A DNA stretch of 64,000 nucleotides from Ahrensia sp. (GTDB lineage Bacteria > Pseudomonadota > Alphaproteobacteria > Rhizobiales > Rhizobiaceae), in assembly GCA_002698425.1 (NCBI GenBank), contig NZXU01000090.1, positions 30,622-94,621 on the forward strand, given 5' to 3'. The notes under the pieces are model-generated. The model ran no database searches. It was not told the origin of the DNA and saw nothing but the letters and a program-made list of their open reading frames with translations. A program made the position numbers and the translations under genes. Below are positions 1 to 8,600 of the stretch, piece by piece; the first letter of the stretch is position 1; each line of letters starts with the position of its first letter.

Positions 1-292
1 GGCACTTGACGCGGATGTGCTCCTGCGGCCGGCTGGCGCCTTCGACGCCGTCGAGCGCCGCCTCGAGTTCGGACACGAGCGCGAGGAAGCGCTGCTGATA
101 GCCATGCCCGGCCTCGGTCAGTTGCAGGCCGCGGGTCGAGCGCATGAAGAGCTGCGTCTTCAGCTGATATTCGAGCTGCGATATCCGCTTGGAGATGACG
201 GACGGCACGGTGTGGGCTTCGCGCGCGGCCGCCGAGAAGGAGCCGAGGCGCGCCACATTCAGGAAAGCCCGTATGTTGGAAATGATGTCCAT
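1..292 (-). CDS. LysR-family transcriptional regulator, N-terminal part
   Basis: Translating the minus strand from the ATG at 290-292 gives MDIISNIRAFLNVARLGSFS followed by a winged helix-turn-helix typical of LysR regulators (AAAREAHTVPSVISKRISQLE, about residues 21-40). The reading frame is open to the left edge, so only about 97 residues are present and the effector-binding domain lies outside the window. It is transcribed in the same direction as the FAD oxidoreductase next to it, 62 bp away. LysR regulators usually control adjacent genes, so a role in regulating the catabolic cluster to its right is a reasonable inference, but the effector cannot be guessed. Confidence 0.85.
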   Translation of the reverse strand, partial: MDIISNIRAFLNVARLGSFSAAAREAHTVPSVISKRISQLEYQLKTQLFMRSTRGLQLTEAGHGYQQRFLALVSELEAALDGVEGASRPQEHIRVKC

Positions 293-354
293 TTCGAGAA
301 AAAGGAGCCGTCAAAGCGGCCCCTGTCAACTGTGCGGCGCGGCAAGCAGTCGGT

Positions 355-1809
355 TTATCCCGCCGCTTCGGCCATGGCCTCGGTTCTGACATGCGCACCC
401 TGACTGCGCAGCGTGTCCTGCAGTTCGGCAATATCGACGGCGCGCGGTTCGACGCCGTGATTGGCGGCGACGCCCGCGGCGGCGCCCGCCGCCTGACCGG
501 TCAACCAGCACTGGGGAATCTCGCGCATGAAGCCATGCGAATTGGCGTCGCAGGAAATGTGCCGGCCGGCCGCCAGCAGTCCGTTCAACCGCGCCGGCAC
601 CAAAGCGCCGTAGGGTACCGAGATCACCGGGAATTTCGGCGACACGGACGGGCTGACCCCGACCTCGTCCGCCAGCACCTTGCCGTCCGACCACTGGCCG
701 CGTTCGATGCGGCCGACGCCTTCGAGCCGGCGCGTGTGGCGGACGCCGAGCTGTGAGCCGCTGAGCATCATCCAGGCCTTCTGGAAGCCCGGCGCATGTT
801 TGCGGAAGAATTCGCAATGGGTCTGCATGAAACGGTGCGACCGGATTTCGAGTTCCGTCTGGTCATCGACATTGACTGCGGACAGACCCGACTGACGCGG
901 ACCGAGGAACAGCGCCACATCGTTGCGCCAGGAGACGTAAGGCGCCTGGAAGAAGCCGAGCGTTTCGCGGCCGAGCTTGTTCAGTTCCGAGAACGCGTCC
1001 GGCTCGTTGAGGCGGAAATCGAGCCAGGTTTCCATGTCGACGCCGCAAAGCATGAAGCCCGTATTGGCGGAATGGTGGACGTCGCCCTCCTCGATGTCGG
1101 TCTCGAAGCCGCCGCCGGCGCGCGAGAAGACATCGCCGTCGCCGGTGCAATCGACCACGACCTTGGCGTAAAGCGCCTGGCGGCCTTCCTTGCTTTCAAA
1201 GACGATACCCTTGACCGCGCCCTCCTCGACGATCGGCAGCGACATCCACGAATGGAACACCAGCCGCACGCCGGCCTCGATCAACATCTCCTGCGACAAC
1301 AATTTGAGCCGCTCGGGATCAATGGTCGGCGCCCAGGTAACGATGCCGTGGAAAGCCGAGGTGCGCAGCCGCCAGTATTTGGCCAGCGCGTCGTCCTTGA
1401 CGCCCCATAGCTTCTTTTCCGGACCCGCCACCGCATCCTTCGGCAGGCGGTCGAGCACTTCCTTGGCGAAGCCCTGGATGACCTGATTGCCCTCCCAGTC
1501 GGTCATCCGGTCGATCCAGATCACGACGCCGCCGGTGGAGAGGCCGCCAAGATGGTTGTAGCGCTCCAGCATGACGACATCGGCGCCGGTGCGCGCCGCA
1601 GCGAGCGCCGCCGCCGTGCCGGCCGGCCCGCCGCCCACCACGAGCACGTCGCAGTTGTGGTAGACGGGGATATCGCGCGCGGGTTCGGCGAAGGTCCCCT
1701 GCCCGTTGCGCTTCGGGAAGGTATACGTCTGCTCATTGAAGATGTCGGACGAGAGGAACCGGTCTTCCGACTGGCGGATTTCCTGAACTTTCGGCTTCTG
1801 ATCGCTCAT
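355..1809 (-). CDS. FAD-dependent oxidoreductase (FAD_oxidored-type)
   Basis: A 484-residue cytoplasmic flavoprotein. The ADP-binding beta-alpha-beta motif VVGGGPAG sits at residues 57-64 and is followed by the acidic end of the second strand and an HLGG-type loop, the pattern of the large FAD-dependent oxidoreductase family PF12831. The C-terminal part contains the second FAD-contact stretch (VPYGALVPARLNGLLAAGR). The start is well supported: GGGAGGAGATCCG precedes the ATG. It lies 149 bp downstream of the GMC oxidoreductase on the same strand, so it may be the last gene of the TRAP/GMC transcript. The substrate is not predictable; a role in oxidising an imported compound is inferred from context only. 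Confidence 0.85.
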   Translation of the reverse strand: MSDQKPKVQEIRQSEDRFLSSDIFNEQTYTFPKRNGQGTFAEPARDIPVYHNCDVLVVGGGPAGTAAALAAARTGADVVMLERYNHLGGLSTGGVVIWIDRMTDWEGNQVIQGFAKEVLDRLPKDAVAGPEKKLWGVKDDALAKYWRLRTSAFHGIVTWAPTIDPERLKLLSQEMLIEAGVRLVFHSWMSLPIVEEGAVKGIVFESKEGRQALYAKVVVDCTGDGDVFSRAGGGFETDIEEGDVHHSANTGFMLCGVDMETWLDFRLNEPDAFSELNKLGRETLGFFQAPYVSWRNDVALFLGPRQSGLSAVNVDDQTELEIRSHRFMQTHCEFFRKHAPGFQKAWMMLSGSQLGVRHTRRLEGVGRIERGQWSDGKVLADEVGVSPSVSPKFPVISVPYGALVPARLNGLLAAGRHISCDANSHGFMREIPQCWLTGQAAGAAAGVAANHGVEPRAVDIAELQDTLRSQGAHVRTEAMAEAAG

Positions 1810-1958
1810 CGGATCTCCTCCCTGCTCCGTCGCCGGCCGATCGGCCCGGCTCTTCTTATCTATTCCGTACAGTAACTACGTCGAGTTCGCCGCCGGATGA
1901 ACGCCCGGCGTCGCAAAAGCGCCTTTCGCGTTTCGCGCCAAGGCCGGACGGCGTCTCC

Positions 1959-3557
1959 TCACGCCGCCGCGCGGATCAGGTCCGCAGCGCGCTCGGCGAT
2001 CATGATGACCGGCGCGCAGGTGTTGCCCGACGGGATGGTCGGCATGATCGAGGCGTCGACCACGCGCAGCCCCTCCATGCCGTGAACCTTCAGCTTCGAA
2101 TCGACCACCGCGTCCTCGCCATGGCCCATCTTGGCGGTGCCGACCGGGTGAAAGGTCGTGGCGACCGTCTGGCGAGCGTAGTCGATAAGCTCGTCGCGCG
2201 AGGTTTTCGCCGGTCCGGGGTTCGTTTCCTCCGGCTCGAATTGCGCCATCGCCGGAGCGGCGGCGATCTTGCGCGCCAACTCGACCGAGCGGACAGCGAT
2301 CTCGCAGTCATAGTCGGTGGCAAGGAAATTGTGAACGATTTCGGGCTGCGTCGCCGGCTCGGTATCGACGGCGTGACAGTGGCCGAAACTCTCCGGCCGC
2401 ATGATGCAGATCGCGGAGGTTATGCCCGGATAGGGATGCACGGGTCCGCCAACTCGATCGTAGCTGGCCGCCGAGGCGTGGATCTGGACGTCCGGGGCCG
2501 GCGCATCCTCCATCACCTTGGCAAAAACGGTCACGAGCGGCGGTTGCGCGGACATCGGACCGGTGCGCCGGACCGCATATTCCGCCGCCATCATCGCCTT
2601 GCCGAAGAAGCTGCCGGCGCGGCTGTTGAGCGTCTTGGTATTGTGGACCCGGTGCGTGATGCGAATATGCCAGTGGTCCTGCAGGTTCTCACCGACGCCG
2701 GGAAGGTCATGGACGACTTCGAGGCCAAGATCCTTGACGCGGGAAGCCTGGCCGATGCCCGAACGCTCCAAAATCGCCGGGGTGCCGTAAGCGCCTGCGC
2801 AAAGGATCACCTCCCGGCGCGCCTTTGCGGTCACCGTCTCGCCGCCCCGGCGATAGACCAGCCCGGTCGCACGGCGCCCTTCCGTCAGGACCCGGTCGGC
2901 CATCACGCCGGTGATGACGGTCAGGTTCGATCGGTCGGTCACCGGATGAAGGAATGCCTTGGCCGAAGACTGACGGCGGCCGTTCAGCACCAGAGCCTGG
3001 AAATACTGTCCGCCTTCATTGTCGCCGGCATTGTAATCGCGCGTCTTGCGCACGCCGATTTCATCAGCGGCGTCGATATAGCTATCGAGAACCGGCCAGC
3101 GCATGCCGGGATCCGAGATCTTCCACTCGCCCGACGTTCCATGGGCTTGCAGGTCTTCCCCGACCCAGCCTTCCGACTTCATGAAATAGGGCAGAACGTC
3201 GGACCAGCCCCAACCCTCGTTTCCCTGAGCAGCCCAGTTGTCGTAGTCCCAGCGATGGCCGCGGACATAGACCATGCCGTTGATCGACGACGAGCCGCCC
3301 AACACCCTGCCGCGCGGCACCGCGATGGTGCGGCCTCCAAGATGCGGTTCGGGCGACGTCTTGTAACACCAGTCGAAACGCGGATTGCCGAGCAGTTTCG
3401 GCAGCATCAGCGGGATTTCAATGAAAAGATGCCGCCCCGATCCTCCGGCCTCGACCATCAGGACGCGGACATTCGGATCCTTGCTCAGCCGATTGGCAAG
3501 AAGGCAGCCGGCGGTGCCGCCACCGACGATGATATAATCATAAGTGTTGTCGCTCAT
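1959..3557 (-). CDS. GMC-family oxidoreductase (choline-dehydrogenase-like)
   Basis: A 532-residue FAD alcohol dehydrogenase of the glucose-methanol-choline family. The FAD motif VGGGTAG is at residues 11-17; the GMC signature GRVLGGSSSINGMVYVRG follows near residue 85; the catalytic His is in FHPVGTAKMG (His470) and the paired Asn in SGNTCAP (Asn512). The ATG at 3555-3557 overlaps the stop codon of dctM as ATGA, so translation is coupled to the TRAP permease. That coupling suggests the alcohol or polyol it oxidises is the compound the TRAP system imports. No signal peptide is visible, so it acts in the cytoplasm. A longer open frame extends upstream but is only the shadow of dctM. Confidence 0.93.
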   Translation of the reverse strand: MSDNTYDYIIVGGGTAGCLLANRLSKDPNVRVLMVEAGGSGRHLFIEIPLMLPKLLGNPRFDWCYKTSPEPHLGGRTIAVPRGRVLGGSSSINGMVYVRGHRWDYDNWAAQGNEGWGWSDVLPYFMKSEGWVGEDLQAHGTSGEWKISDPGMRWPVLDSYIDAADEIGVRKTRDYNAGDNEGGQYFQALVLNGRRQSSAKAFLHPVTDRSNLTVITGVMADRVLTEGRRATGLVYRRGGETVTAKARREVILCAGAYGTPAILERSGIGQASRVKDLGLEVVHDLPGVGENLQDHWHIRITHRVHNTKTLNSRAGSFFGKAMMAAEYAVRRTGPMSAQPPLVTVFAKVMEDAPAPDVQIHASAASYDRVGGPVHPYPGITSAICIMRPESFGHCHAVDTEPATQPEIVHNFLATDYDCEIAVRSVELARKIAAAPAMAQFEPEETNPGPAKTSRDELIDYARQTVATTFHPVGTAKMGHGEDAVVDSKLKVHGMEGLRVVDASIMPTIPSGNTCAPVIMIAERAADLIRAAA

Positions 3558-4867
3558 TTCATCAGCTCCGGCAGGAACAACGACAGCTGCGGATAGGCGA
3601 TCAGCAGCGCGACGATGATCAGGTCGCAGACGAGGAACCAGCCGACGCCGCGGAAGATCGTGCCCAGCGTGATCTCGGGACCGGTCACGCCCTTGACGAC
3701 GAAGACGTTGAAGCCGAGCGGCGGCGTCAGCATGCCCATTTCGATGAACTTGACGACCAGAACGCCGTACCAGACGAGGTCGAAGCCCAGTTCCTTCAGC
3801 AGCGGGATGAACACCGGCATGGTGATCAGCATGATGCCGATCGGATCGAGGAACATGCCGAGGATCAGGTAGATAACCGTCATGGAGACGACGATCGCCA
3901 GCGGATCGAGCGCCATCGGCGCGACGAGGTCGGCCAGCATCGCCGAGGCGCCGGTGAAGGAGAGCAGCCGCGTGAACATCAGCGCGCCGATGCCGACGAA
4001 GAAGATCTGCGCCGTGGTCATCACCGCGTCGCGCACCGCTTCCCAGAGCTTGGCGAAGCTCATGCGCCTTTGCACGACGGCGATCAGCAGCGCCAGCATC
4101 GACCCCGCCGCGCCGGCCTCGGTGGGCGTCACCGTGCCGGTGTAAAGGCCGCCGATGACGCCGAAGACCAGGACGACCAGCGGCCAGATCTCGCCCAGCG
4201 CCTGCCAGCGTTCGCGCCACAACTCGGTGCCCTCATAGGGTGTCGGCGGAGCGAGCTTCGGATTGAGCCGGCAGCGTATGACGATCATGATCGTGTAGGC
4301 GCCGGCCGTCATCAGGCCGGGAATGATGCCCGCGATCAGGAGATCGACGATCGAGGTTTCGGCGAAGATGCCGTAGAGCACCATCAGGATCGATGGCGGG
4401 ATCAGCGCGGCGATGGTGCCGGCCGAGGCGACGACGCCTGTCGCCAGCCCCTTTTCGTAGCCGGCCTTCATCATTTCCGGGATGGCGAGACGGCCCATTG
4501 CGGCGGCGGCGGCGACCGATGAGCCGCAGCCGGCGGCAAAGCCGGCCGAGGCCATATTGGCCGCCACGGCCAAGCCGCCGGGCAGCGCCGAGAGCCACAG
4601 GCGCGCCGCGCGGAACAGCGCGGTGGCGATGCCCGACACATAGACGATCGACCCCATCAGCAGGAACATCGGGATCGCCGAAAGGTCCCAGTTGGCGGCG
4701 AAATAATAAGGGATCTCGCGCAGCTGGCCGAGCGCGACATTCAGGTTGCGCATGTACCAGAAGCCGCAAAAGCTGACGACCGCGAGCGAGACGCCAATCG
4801 GGGTGCGTACCGCGATCAGGGCGAGCACCGCCCCCAGGCACACAAGGCTCAGAATCAATCCGTCCAT
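3554..4867 (-). CDS. dctM: TRAP transporter large permease subunit (DctM)
   Basis: A 437-residue, strongly hydrophobic protein with about 12 membrane segments, matching the usual length of DctM. It contains the typical IPMFLLMGSIVY segment near residue 65 and the GLGRAAIPEMMKAGY-like stretch (GRLAIPEMMKAGYEKGLATG) of TRAP large subunits. It forms the ion-coupled translocation channel with the DctQ subunit and takes substrate from the periplasmic DctP protein. It lies 10 bp downstream of dctQ and shares an ATGA overlap with the GMC oxidoreductase. The substrate is unknown. Confidence 0.95.
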   Translation of the reverse strand: MDGLILSLVCLGAVLALIAVRTPIGVSLAVVSFCGFWYMRNLNVALGQLREIPYYFAANWDLSAIPMFLLMGSIVYVSGIATALFRAARLWLSALPGGLAVAANMASAGFAAGCGSSVAAAAAMGRLAIPEMMKAGYEKGLATGVVASAGTIAALIPPSILMVLYGIFAETSIVDLLIAGIIPGLMTAGAYTIMIVIRCRLNPKLAPPTPYEGTELWRERWQALGEIWPLVVLVFGVIGGLYTGTVTPTEAGAAGSMLALLIAVVQRRMSFAKLWEAVRDAVMTTAQIFFVGIGALMFTRLLSFTGASAMLADLVAPMALDPLAIVVSMTVIYLILGMFLDPIGIMLITMPVFIPLLKELGFDLVWYGVLVVKFIEMGMLTPPLGFNVFVVKGVTGPEITLGTIFRGVGWFLVCDLIIVALLIAYPQLSLFLPELMK

Positions 4868-4877
4868 CGGGGTCCGC

Positions 4878-5408
4878 TCATGCGTCGGGAATTCGGGGGT
4901 GGTGGAGCGCTTCGTAGCCGCCGGGCATCAGCAAACGGACGAGGCGCAGCGCCAGGCAGAGAAAGAGGCTTGCTCCGGCAATCGGCAGCAGCCAGCGGCC
5001 GGGCCAGACGATCATGTAGCCGCCGGAAATCTCCAGCACTTCGCCCTGCCCCATGCGGCGGCCGGCCGATATCCAGCTCTGCCAGGTGAAGACGGCCATA
5101 TAGGCCATGCCGAGCAGCGTGGTGAAGACCGCGAAGAAGTGGCGCATCCACGGCTTCATCATGGTGGTGAAGACGTCCGCGGAGATGTGGTCGTCATGCT
5201 TGCCGAGAAGCGCGATCGGAAGGAAGGCGACGGCAATCATGTAGTAGGCGGCGACCATCTGGTTGGTCTGGCGCAAGGGGGAATTGAGCGCCGTGCGGGC
5301 GAAGACGTCCACGGTCACGTGAATCATCATCGCCAGCCCGGCGAGGATCGCGAGCGCCAGAAGCGCCCGCGACCACCATTCCAGTACCCGGTCGATACGG
5401 TCGAGCAT
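4878..5408 (-). CDS. dctQ: TRAP transporter small permease subunit (DctQ)
   Basis: A 176-residue membrane protein with four predicted helices, the expected size and topology for DctQ. The first helix starts near residue 14 (WSRALLALAILAGLAMMIHV) and is followed by DVFARTALNSPL, a DctQ-type loop. Its ATG (5406-5408) directly abuts the dctP stop codon (5409-5411) with no gap, so its ribosome binding site lies inside dctP and translation is probably coupled. Confidence 0.93.
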   Translation of the reverse strand: MLDRIDRVLEWWSRALLALAILAGLAMMIHVTVDVFARTALNSPLRQTNQMVAAYYMIAVAFLPIALLGKHDDHISADVFTTMMKPWMRHFFAVFTTLLGMAYMAVFTWQSWISAGRRMGQGEVLEISGGYMIVWPGRWLLPIAGASLFLCLALRLVRLLMPGGYEALHHPRIPDA

Positions 5409-6530
5409 TTAGAGGCTTTCCGGGTCGACCTTGGAGTAGATCTCGTCCCAGAGCGCCTTTTCATAGGCCTCGACGTCCGTGCCGATCTCGGCGGACAGGC
5501 CGCGCCATTTCTCCAGGGCCACATCATAGGCGTCGATGAACTCTTCCGGGTTCTCCACGCCGAAGCCCTTGGCGAAATTGATCCCGATGGTGCGCTGCTC
5601 CTCGATGAACTTGTCCATCAGGGCCTGCCATTCCTCGGGATTTTTCGGTTCGATCATCTTCACGCCATTGTTGGCGATCTGGTCGTCCATCGTCTTCTGG
5701 GTCTTGATGATGAAGTTGTTGATCGTGTGCGCCGCGGAGAGATGCACGATGGCCTCGAGATGGGCCTTCTTCTGATCCGTGGTGAAACCGTCCCAGACGT
5801 CGTGGTTGATGATCATGCCGAGGATCGGCGCGGACACACCGAGCGAGAAGTCGGTGACGTTCTTGGCGAAGTCGCCATAGCCGAAGGTCTTCAGCCAGTC
5901 GCCGATGCCGGTGGTGCAGTCGACGCCGCCGCGCTGCAGGAGCGACACGGTCTCGATCAGCGAAACCTGCACCGTGTTGGCGCCGGCCATCTGCATGATG
6001 TTGAGCGGCGCGCCGGAAGCGCGGACGCGCAGGTTCTTCAGCTGGTCCACCGTCTCGATGGGCTCGCGGCAGATCAGCAGATAGGGCGCCGACGCATAGC
6101 CGCCGATGCCGACCATGTTGAGCGCCTTCAATTCCTTGATGCAGGAGGGGCAATGCAGCATCACCACCTCGTTGGCGGCGCCGGCGGCGGCAACCGGATC
6201 GTCACCCGGCACGGCGAGGCCGTAGAGCGTCGCGGTCGAGGGCAGCAAATTGGGCACGTAGTTGGTCGCCGCGACACCGGCGTCCATCAGGCCGTCCTGC
6301 ACGGCGGCGAAGGTTTCGACGCCACCGGCGAGCTGGCCGCCGGCGATCAGGTTCCAGTTCACTTCGCCGCCGGTCGCTTCCTTGATCCGCTTGAAGACTT
6401 CCGGAAGCGCCTCGGCATTGATGTAGTCGGCCGCGGGGACCCACGAGCCATAGGTGTAGTCCTTGGCCGAGGCCGACGCGGCGCTCAGCGCCAGAGCGGC
6501 GGCCGAAGCCAGAGTTACGAATTTTCTCAT
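5409..6530 (-). CDS. dctP: TRAP transporter periplasmic solute-binding protein (DctP-type)
   Basis: A 373-residue secreted protein with a clear Sec signal peptide (MRKFVTLASAAALALSAASA, cleavage near ASA-KD). The start at 6530 is chosen because GGGAGGAACATGAG precedes this ATG; the open frame extends 38 codons further without a signal peptide. The body has DctP features, including GGQLAGGVETFAAVQDG, and a central R-x-R-A-S-G segment where family members bind a carboxylate with a conserved Arg. It is the first gene of the dctPQM-GMC operon, with 338 bp of upstream non-coding DNA. The ligand is not predictable by eye. Confidence 0.93.
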   Translation of the reverse strand: MRKFVTLASAAALALSAASASAKDYTYGSWVPAADYINAEALPEVFKRIKEATGGEVNWNLIAGGQLAGGVETFAAVQDGLMDAGVAATNYVPNLLPSTATLYGLAVPGDDPVAAAGAANEVVMLHCPSCIKELKALNMVGIGGYASAPYLLICREPIETVDQLKNLRVRASGAPLNIMQMAGANTVQVSLIETVSLLQRGGVDCTTGIGDWLKTFGYGDFAKNVTDFSLGVSAPILGMIINHDVWDGFTTDQKKAHLEAIVHLSAAHTINNFIIKTQKTMDDQIANNGVKMIEPKNPEEWQALMDKFIEEQRTIGINFAKGFGVENPEEFIDAYDVALEKWRGLSAEIGTDVEAYEKALWDEIYSKVDPESL

Positions 6531-6868
6531 CTCATGTTCCTCCCTTTGGATGAGCCGTTCAGACAGCGCCTCGACAGCGCGGTTCAAAACCGTGAATGCG
6601 GTGGATGAAGAAGCGGGTATGGCCCGGCCGCCGGAGGGCGGCACGACAAGGCGGGATCCGGGTGGCGAAATGCATCGTCGCGCCCCGGTTCACTTGCGCC
6701 GAAATCCGGAGAAAGCAGCGCATCCGGTCGAGCCGTGCCAAGCGCTATCGATATCGATGTGATGCATCGTACTTCCTCCCTGAACGCGAAGCTAGTCAAT
6801 CGCCGTTGCGGCGTGAATGCCTGTTTTTGCGTTTATATCTTTCGCGATTTGCGACAGATAACCGCAAT
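6531..6868. other. 338-bp non-coding gap upstream of dctP
   Basis: This gap between the start of dctP and the end of the MFS gene should hold the promoter of the TRAP/GMC operon. I see the short palindromes ATCGATATCGAT (6747-6758) and GATGCATC (6761-6768), which could be an operator, and the small ORF described separately. No convincing -35/-10 pair or terminator was found. Confidence 0.5.
6690..6767 (-). CDS. possible 25-residue leader or orphan small ORF
   Basis: On the minus strand a strong ribosome binding site (GGGAGGAAGTAC, the same 12 bases as before the TTG-start amidohydrolase) is followed 1 base later by an ATG opening a 25-codon frame, MHHIDIDSAWHGSTGCAAFS ending FRRK-stop. It sits inside the 338-bp gap between the MFS gene and dctP, 160 bp upstream of dctP on the same strand. 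Its first codons contain the palindrome ATCGATATCGAT (6747-6758) and GATGCATC. It could be a leader peptide, a small gene, or the remnant start of a lost gene. Nothing but the SD and frame supports translation. Confidence 0.3.
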   Translation of the reverse strand: MHHIDIDSAWHGSTGCAAFSGFRRK

Positions 6869-8107
6869 TCAGGATTGCGCCGCAAGCGCGCGTTGCCGGA
6901 ACAGCACGAACAACGCCCCGGCGACGCCGACCAGCGAACTGGCAAGCTGGATCGCAACGAGCCGTTCCGCGCCCGCGCCCGGCACCATGACCGCGCCGGC
7001 ATAGGCGGAAAGCGCCGCGCCGCCGAGGATCATCATGGCGCTGCCGAGGCCGCTGGCGGTGCCGGCGAGATGCGGGCGAACCGACAGCATGCCCACCGTC
7101 GCATTCGGCAATGTCGTGCCGTAACCGATGGCGACGAAGAACATCAGCCCGAAAAAGGTCACGACGGAGCCGAAGCCGGCCAGGAACAGCGCCAGCGACA
7201 CGATGAGCGCCAGCGTCGACGTCAGCGTGCCGACGAAGACCATGCGCAGGACGCCGGCGCGTGCGGAAAACCGCCCGGAGATGAAACTGCCGGTGACATA
7301 ACCGACCGAACTGGCGCCGAAGAATAGGCCGAGCGCGACCGGACCGAGCCCGAAAACCTGCGTTCCGACAAAGGGCGCGCCGCCGAGATAGGCGAAAAAG
7401 GTTCCCGCCGAGCAGGCCTGGACGACGCCATAGCCCCAGAAGCGCGGTGCGGTGAGAAGCTCGGGATAGCCGCGAAACTGTTCGGCGAAGGACGCGAAGG
7501 CGTGCGGACGGGTTTCGCCGACATCGCGCCAGATCAGCCAGAGCGCAGCGCCGCCATACAGGAACATGACCCAGAAACTGGCGCGCCAGCCAAGCGTCGA
7601 ATCGAGAATGCCGCCCAGCGCCGGACTGAACATCGGCACGGCGGCCATGCCCATGGACAGATAGGCGATCCTGGAGGCGGCGCTCGCCTCCGCGACGGTA
7701 TCGCGCACCACGGTCCGGGCGAGCACGACACCGGAAAAGACGACCGCCTGCAGCATGCGAAAGCCGAGGAACATCACCACGTTGGTGGAGACAATGCATC
7801 CGAGGCTGGCGACCACGAAGATGAAATAGGCCGCGAGCAGCACGGGACGCCGTCCGAAACGGTCGGCGAGCGGGCCGAGAACGATCTGGGTGGCGCCCGT
7901 CAGGGCGAGATAGAGCGCCACCGAAAGCTGGATGACGCTGTATTCGGTGCCGAATTCCGCGGCCATGCGCGGCAGCGACGGCAGGAAGATGTTCATCGCC
8001 ATCGCCGCGACGCCCGTCACGGCGACCAGCGTCATGAAGGCCGGTGGCGTTGTGCGGTCGAGGAACCGCGGCGCGGCAGGTTCGGGACTGTCGGCGGCCT
8101 GCGTCAC
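6869..8107 (-). CDS. MFS multidrug efflux transporter, Bcr/CflA-like
   Basis: A 412-residue, 12-helix major facilitator. The first helix (FMTLVAVTGVAAMAMNIFLP) begins near residue 24 and is followed by SLPRMAAEF; the loop between helices 2 and 3 carries LGPLADRFGRRPVLL, the MFS motif A of the drug:H+ antiporter DHA1 group, and the Bcr/CflA-type pattern continues with RTVVRDTVAEASAA. It probably exports a toxic compound or pathway intermediate. It follows the Rieske gene by 37 bp on the same strand, so it probably belongs to the amidohydrolase-Rieske operon. The start used is a GTG with a poor ribosome binding site, so the exact N-terminus is uncertain. Confidence 0.88.
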   Translation of the reverse strand: MTQAADSPEPAAPRFLDRTTPPAFMTLVAVTGVAAMAMNIFLPSLPRMAAEFGTEYSVIQLSVALYLALTGATQIVLGPLADRFGRRPVLLAAYFIFVVASLGCIVSTNVVMFLGFRMLQAVVFSGVVLARTVVRDTVAEASAASRIAYLSMGMAAVPMFSPALGGILDSTLGWRASFWVMFLYGGAALWLIWRDVGETRPHAFASFAEQFRGYPELLTAPRFWGYGVVQACSAGTFFAYLGGAPFVGTQVFGLGPVALGLFFGASSVGYVTGSFISGRFSARAGVLRMVFVGTLTSTLALIVSLALFLAGFGSVVTFFGLMFFVAIGYGTTLPNATVGMLSVRPHLAGTASGLGSAMMILGGAALSAYAGAVMVPGAGAERLVAIQLASSLVGVAGALFVLFRQRALAAQS

Positions 8108-8144
8108 GGCGCGTCAGCCCGCCATGCGCAGCCGCCGCCGGGCG

Positions 8145-8600
8145 TCATGCCTCGGCGGCTTCCCTGGCGCGGCCGGCCGATCGGTCGGCGAAATCGACGA
8201 CGACGTAATCGCCCTCGACCTCGACCGGAATGGTGTCGGCGACATAGGGGCCCTTGACCAGATCCTCGCCCGTCACCGCCTCGGTGGCGTAGGCGCGCGT
8301 CCGGGTCGATTTCGGATCGCTCCAGGACTGGCCGGTCCGCACGTCATACTCCCAGCCATGCCAGGGGCATTTCAACATCTCGTTCTTGCGACACATGCGG
8401 TAGGTGCCGGGCCCGTCGCTTTCGACGATCGCGCCGAGCCGCCCGCCGGACAGCTTGGCGCCGCCATGCGGGCAGACATCCATGAGCGCGAAGAACTCGT
8501 CTCCGAGCCGGACCAGGCAAAGCTCGCGCCCCGCAACTTCAACCCGGCGAATGCCCCTGTCGGGAAAGCCGGCGACTTCTGCAACAACGTGTCGGGTCAT
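8145..8600 (-). CDS. Rieske [2Fe-2S] ferredoxin-like protein
   Basis: A 151-residue protein that is essentially one Rieske domain. The cluster ligands are Cys43-x-His45 (CPHGG) and Cys78-x-x-His81 (CPWHG). The 32 residues between the two ligand pairs are about twice the 15-17 usual in Rieske ferredoxins and oxygenases; the insert includes a further Cys (MCRKNEML). Its ATG overlaps the stop of the first amidohydrolase as ATGA, so it is translationally coupled. It would shuttle single electrons, probably from the ferredoxin reductase encoded at 11441-12667, to a terminal oxygenase that is not in the window; that partner is inference. Confidence 0.88.
   Translation of the reverse strand: MTRHVVAEVAGFPDRGIRRVEVAGRELCLVRLGDEFFALMDVCPHGGAKLSGGRLGAIVESDGPGTYRMCRKNEMLKCPWHGWEYDVRTGQSWSDPKSTRTRAYATEAVTGEDLVKGPYVADTIPVEVEGDYVVVDFADRSAGRAREAAEA

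Noticed and set aside
1810..1958. Palindrome GGCCGATCGGCC in the gap between the FAD and GMC oxidoreductase genes
   Set aside because: Short and of a type common by chance in high-GC DNA; no promoter or T-run accompanies it.
1959..4220. Very long minus-strand open frame joining the GMC gene with upstream sequence (753 codons)
   Set aside because: The first 221 codons are an out-of-frame reading of dctM; the GMC protein starts at its own ATG at 3557 with the conserved FAD motif.
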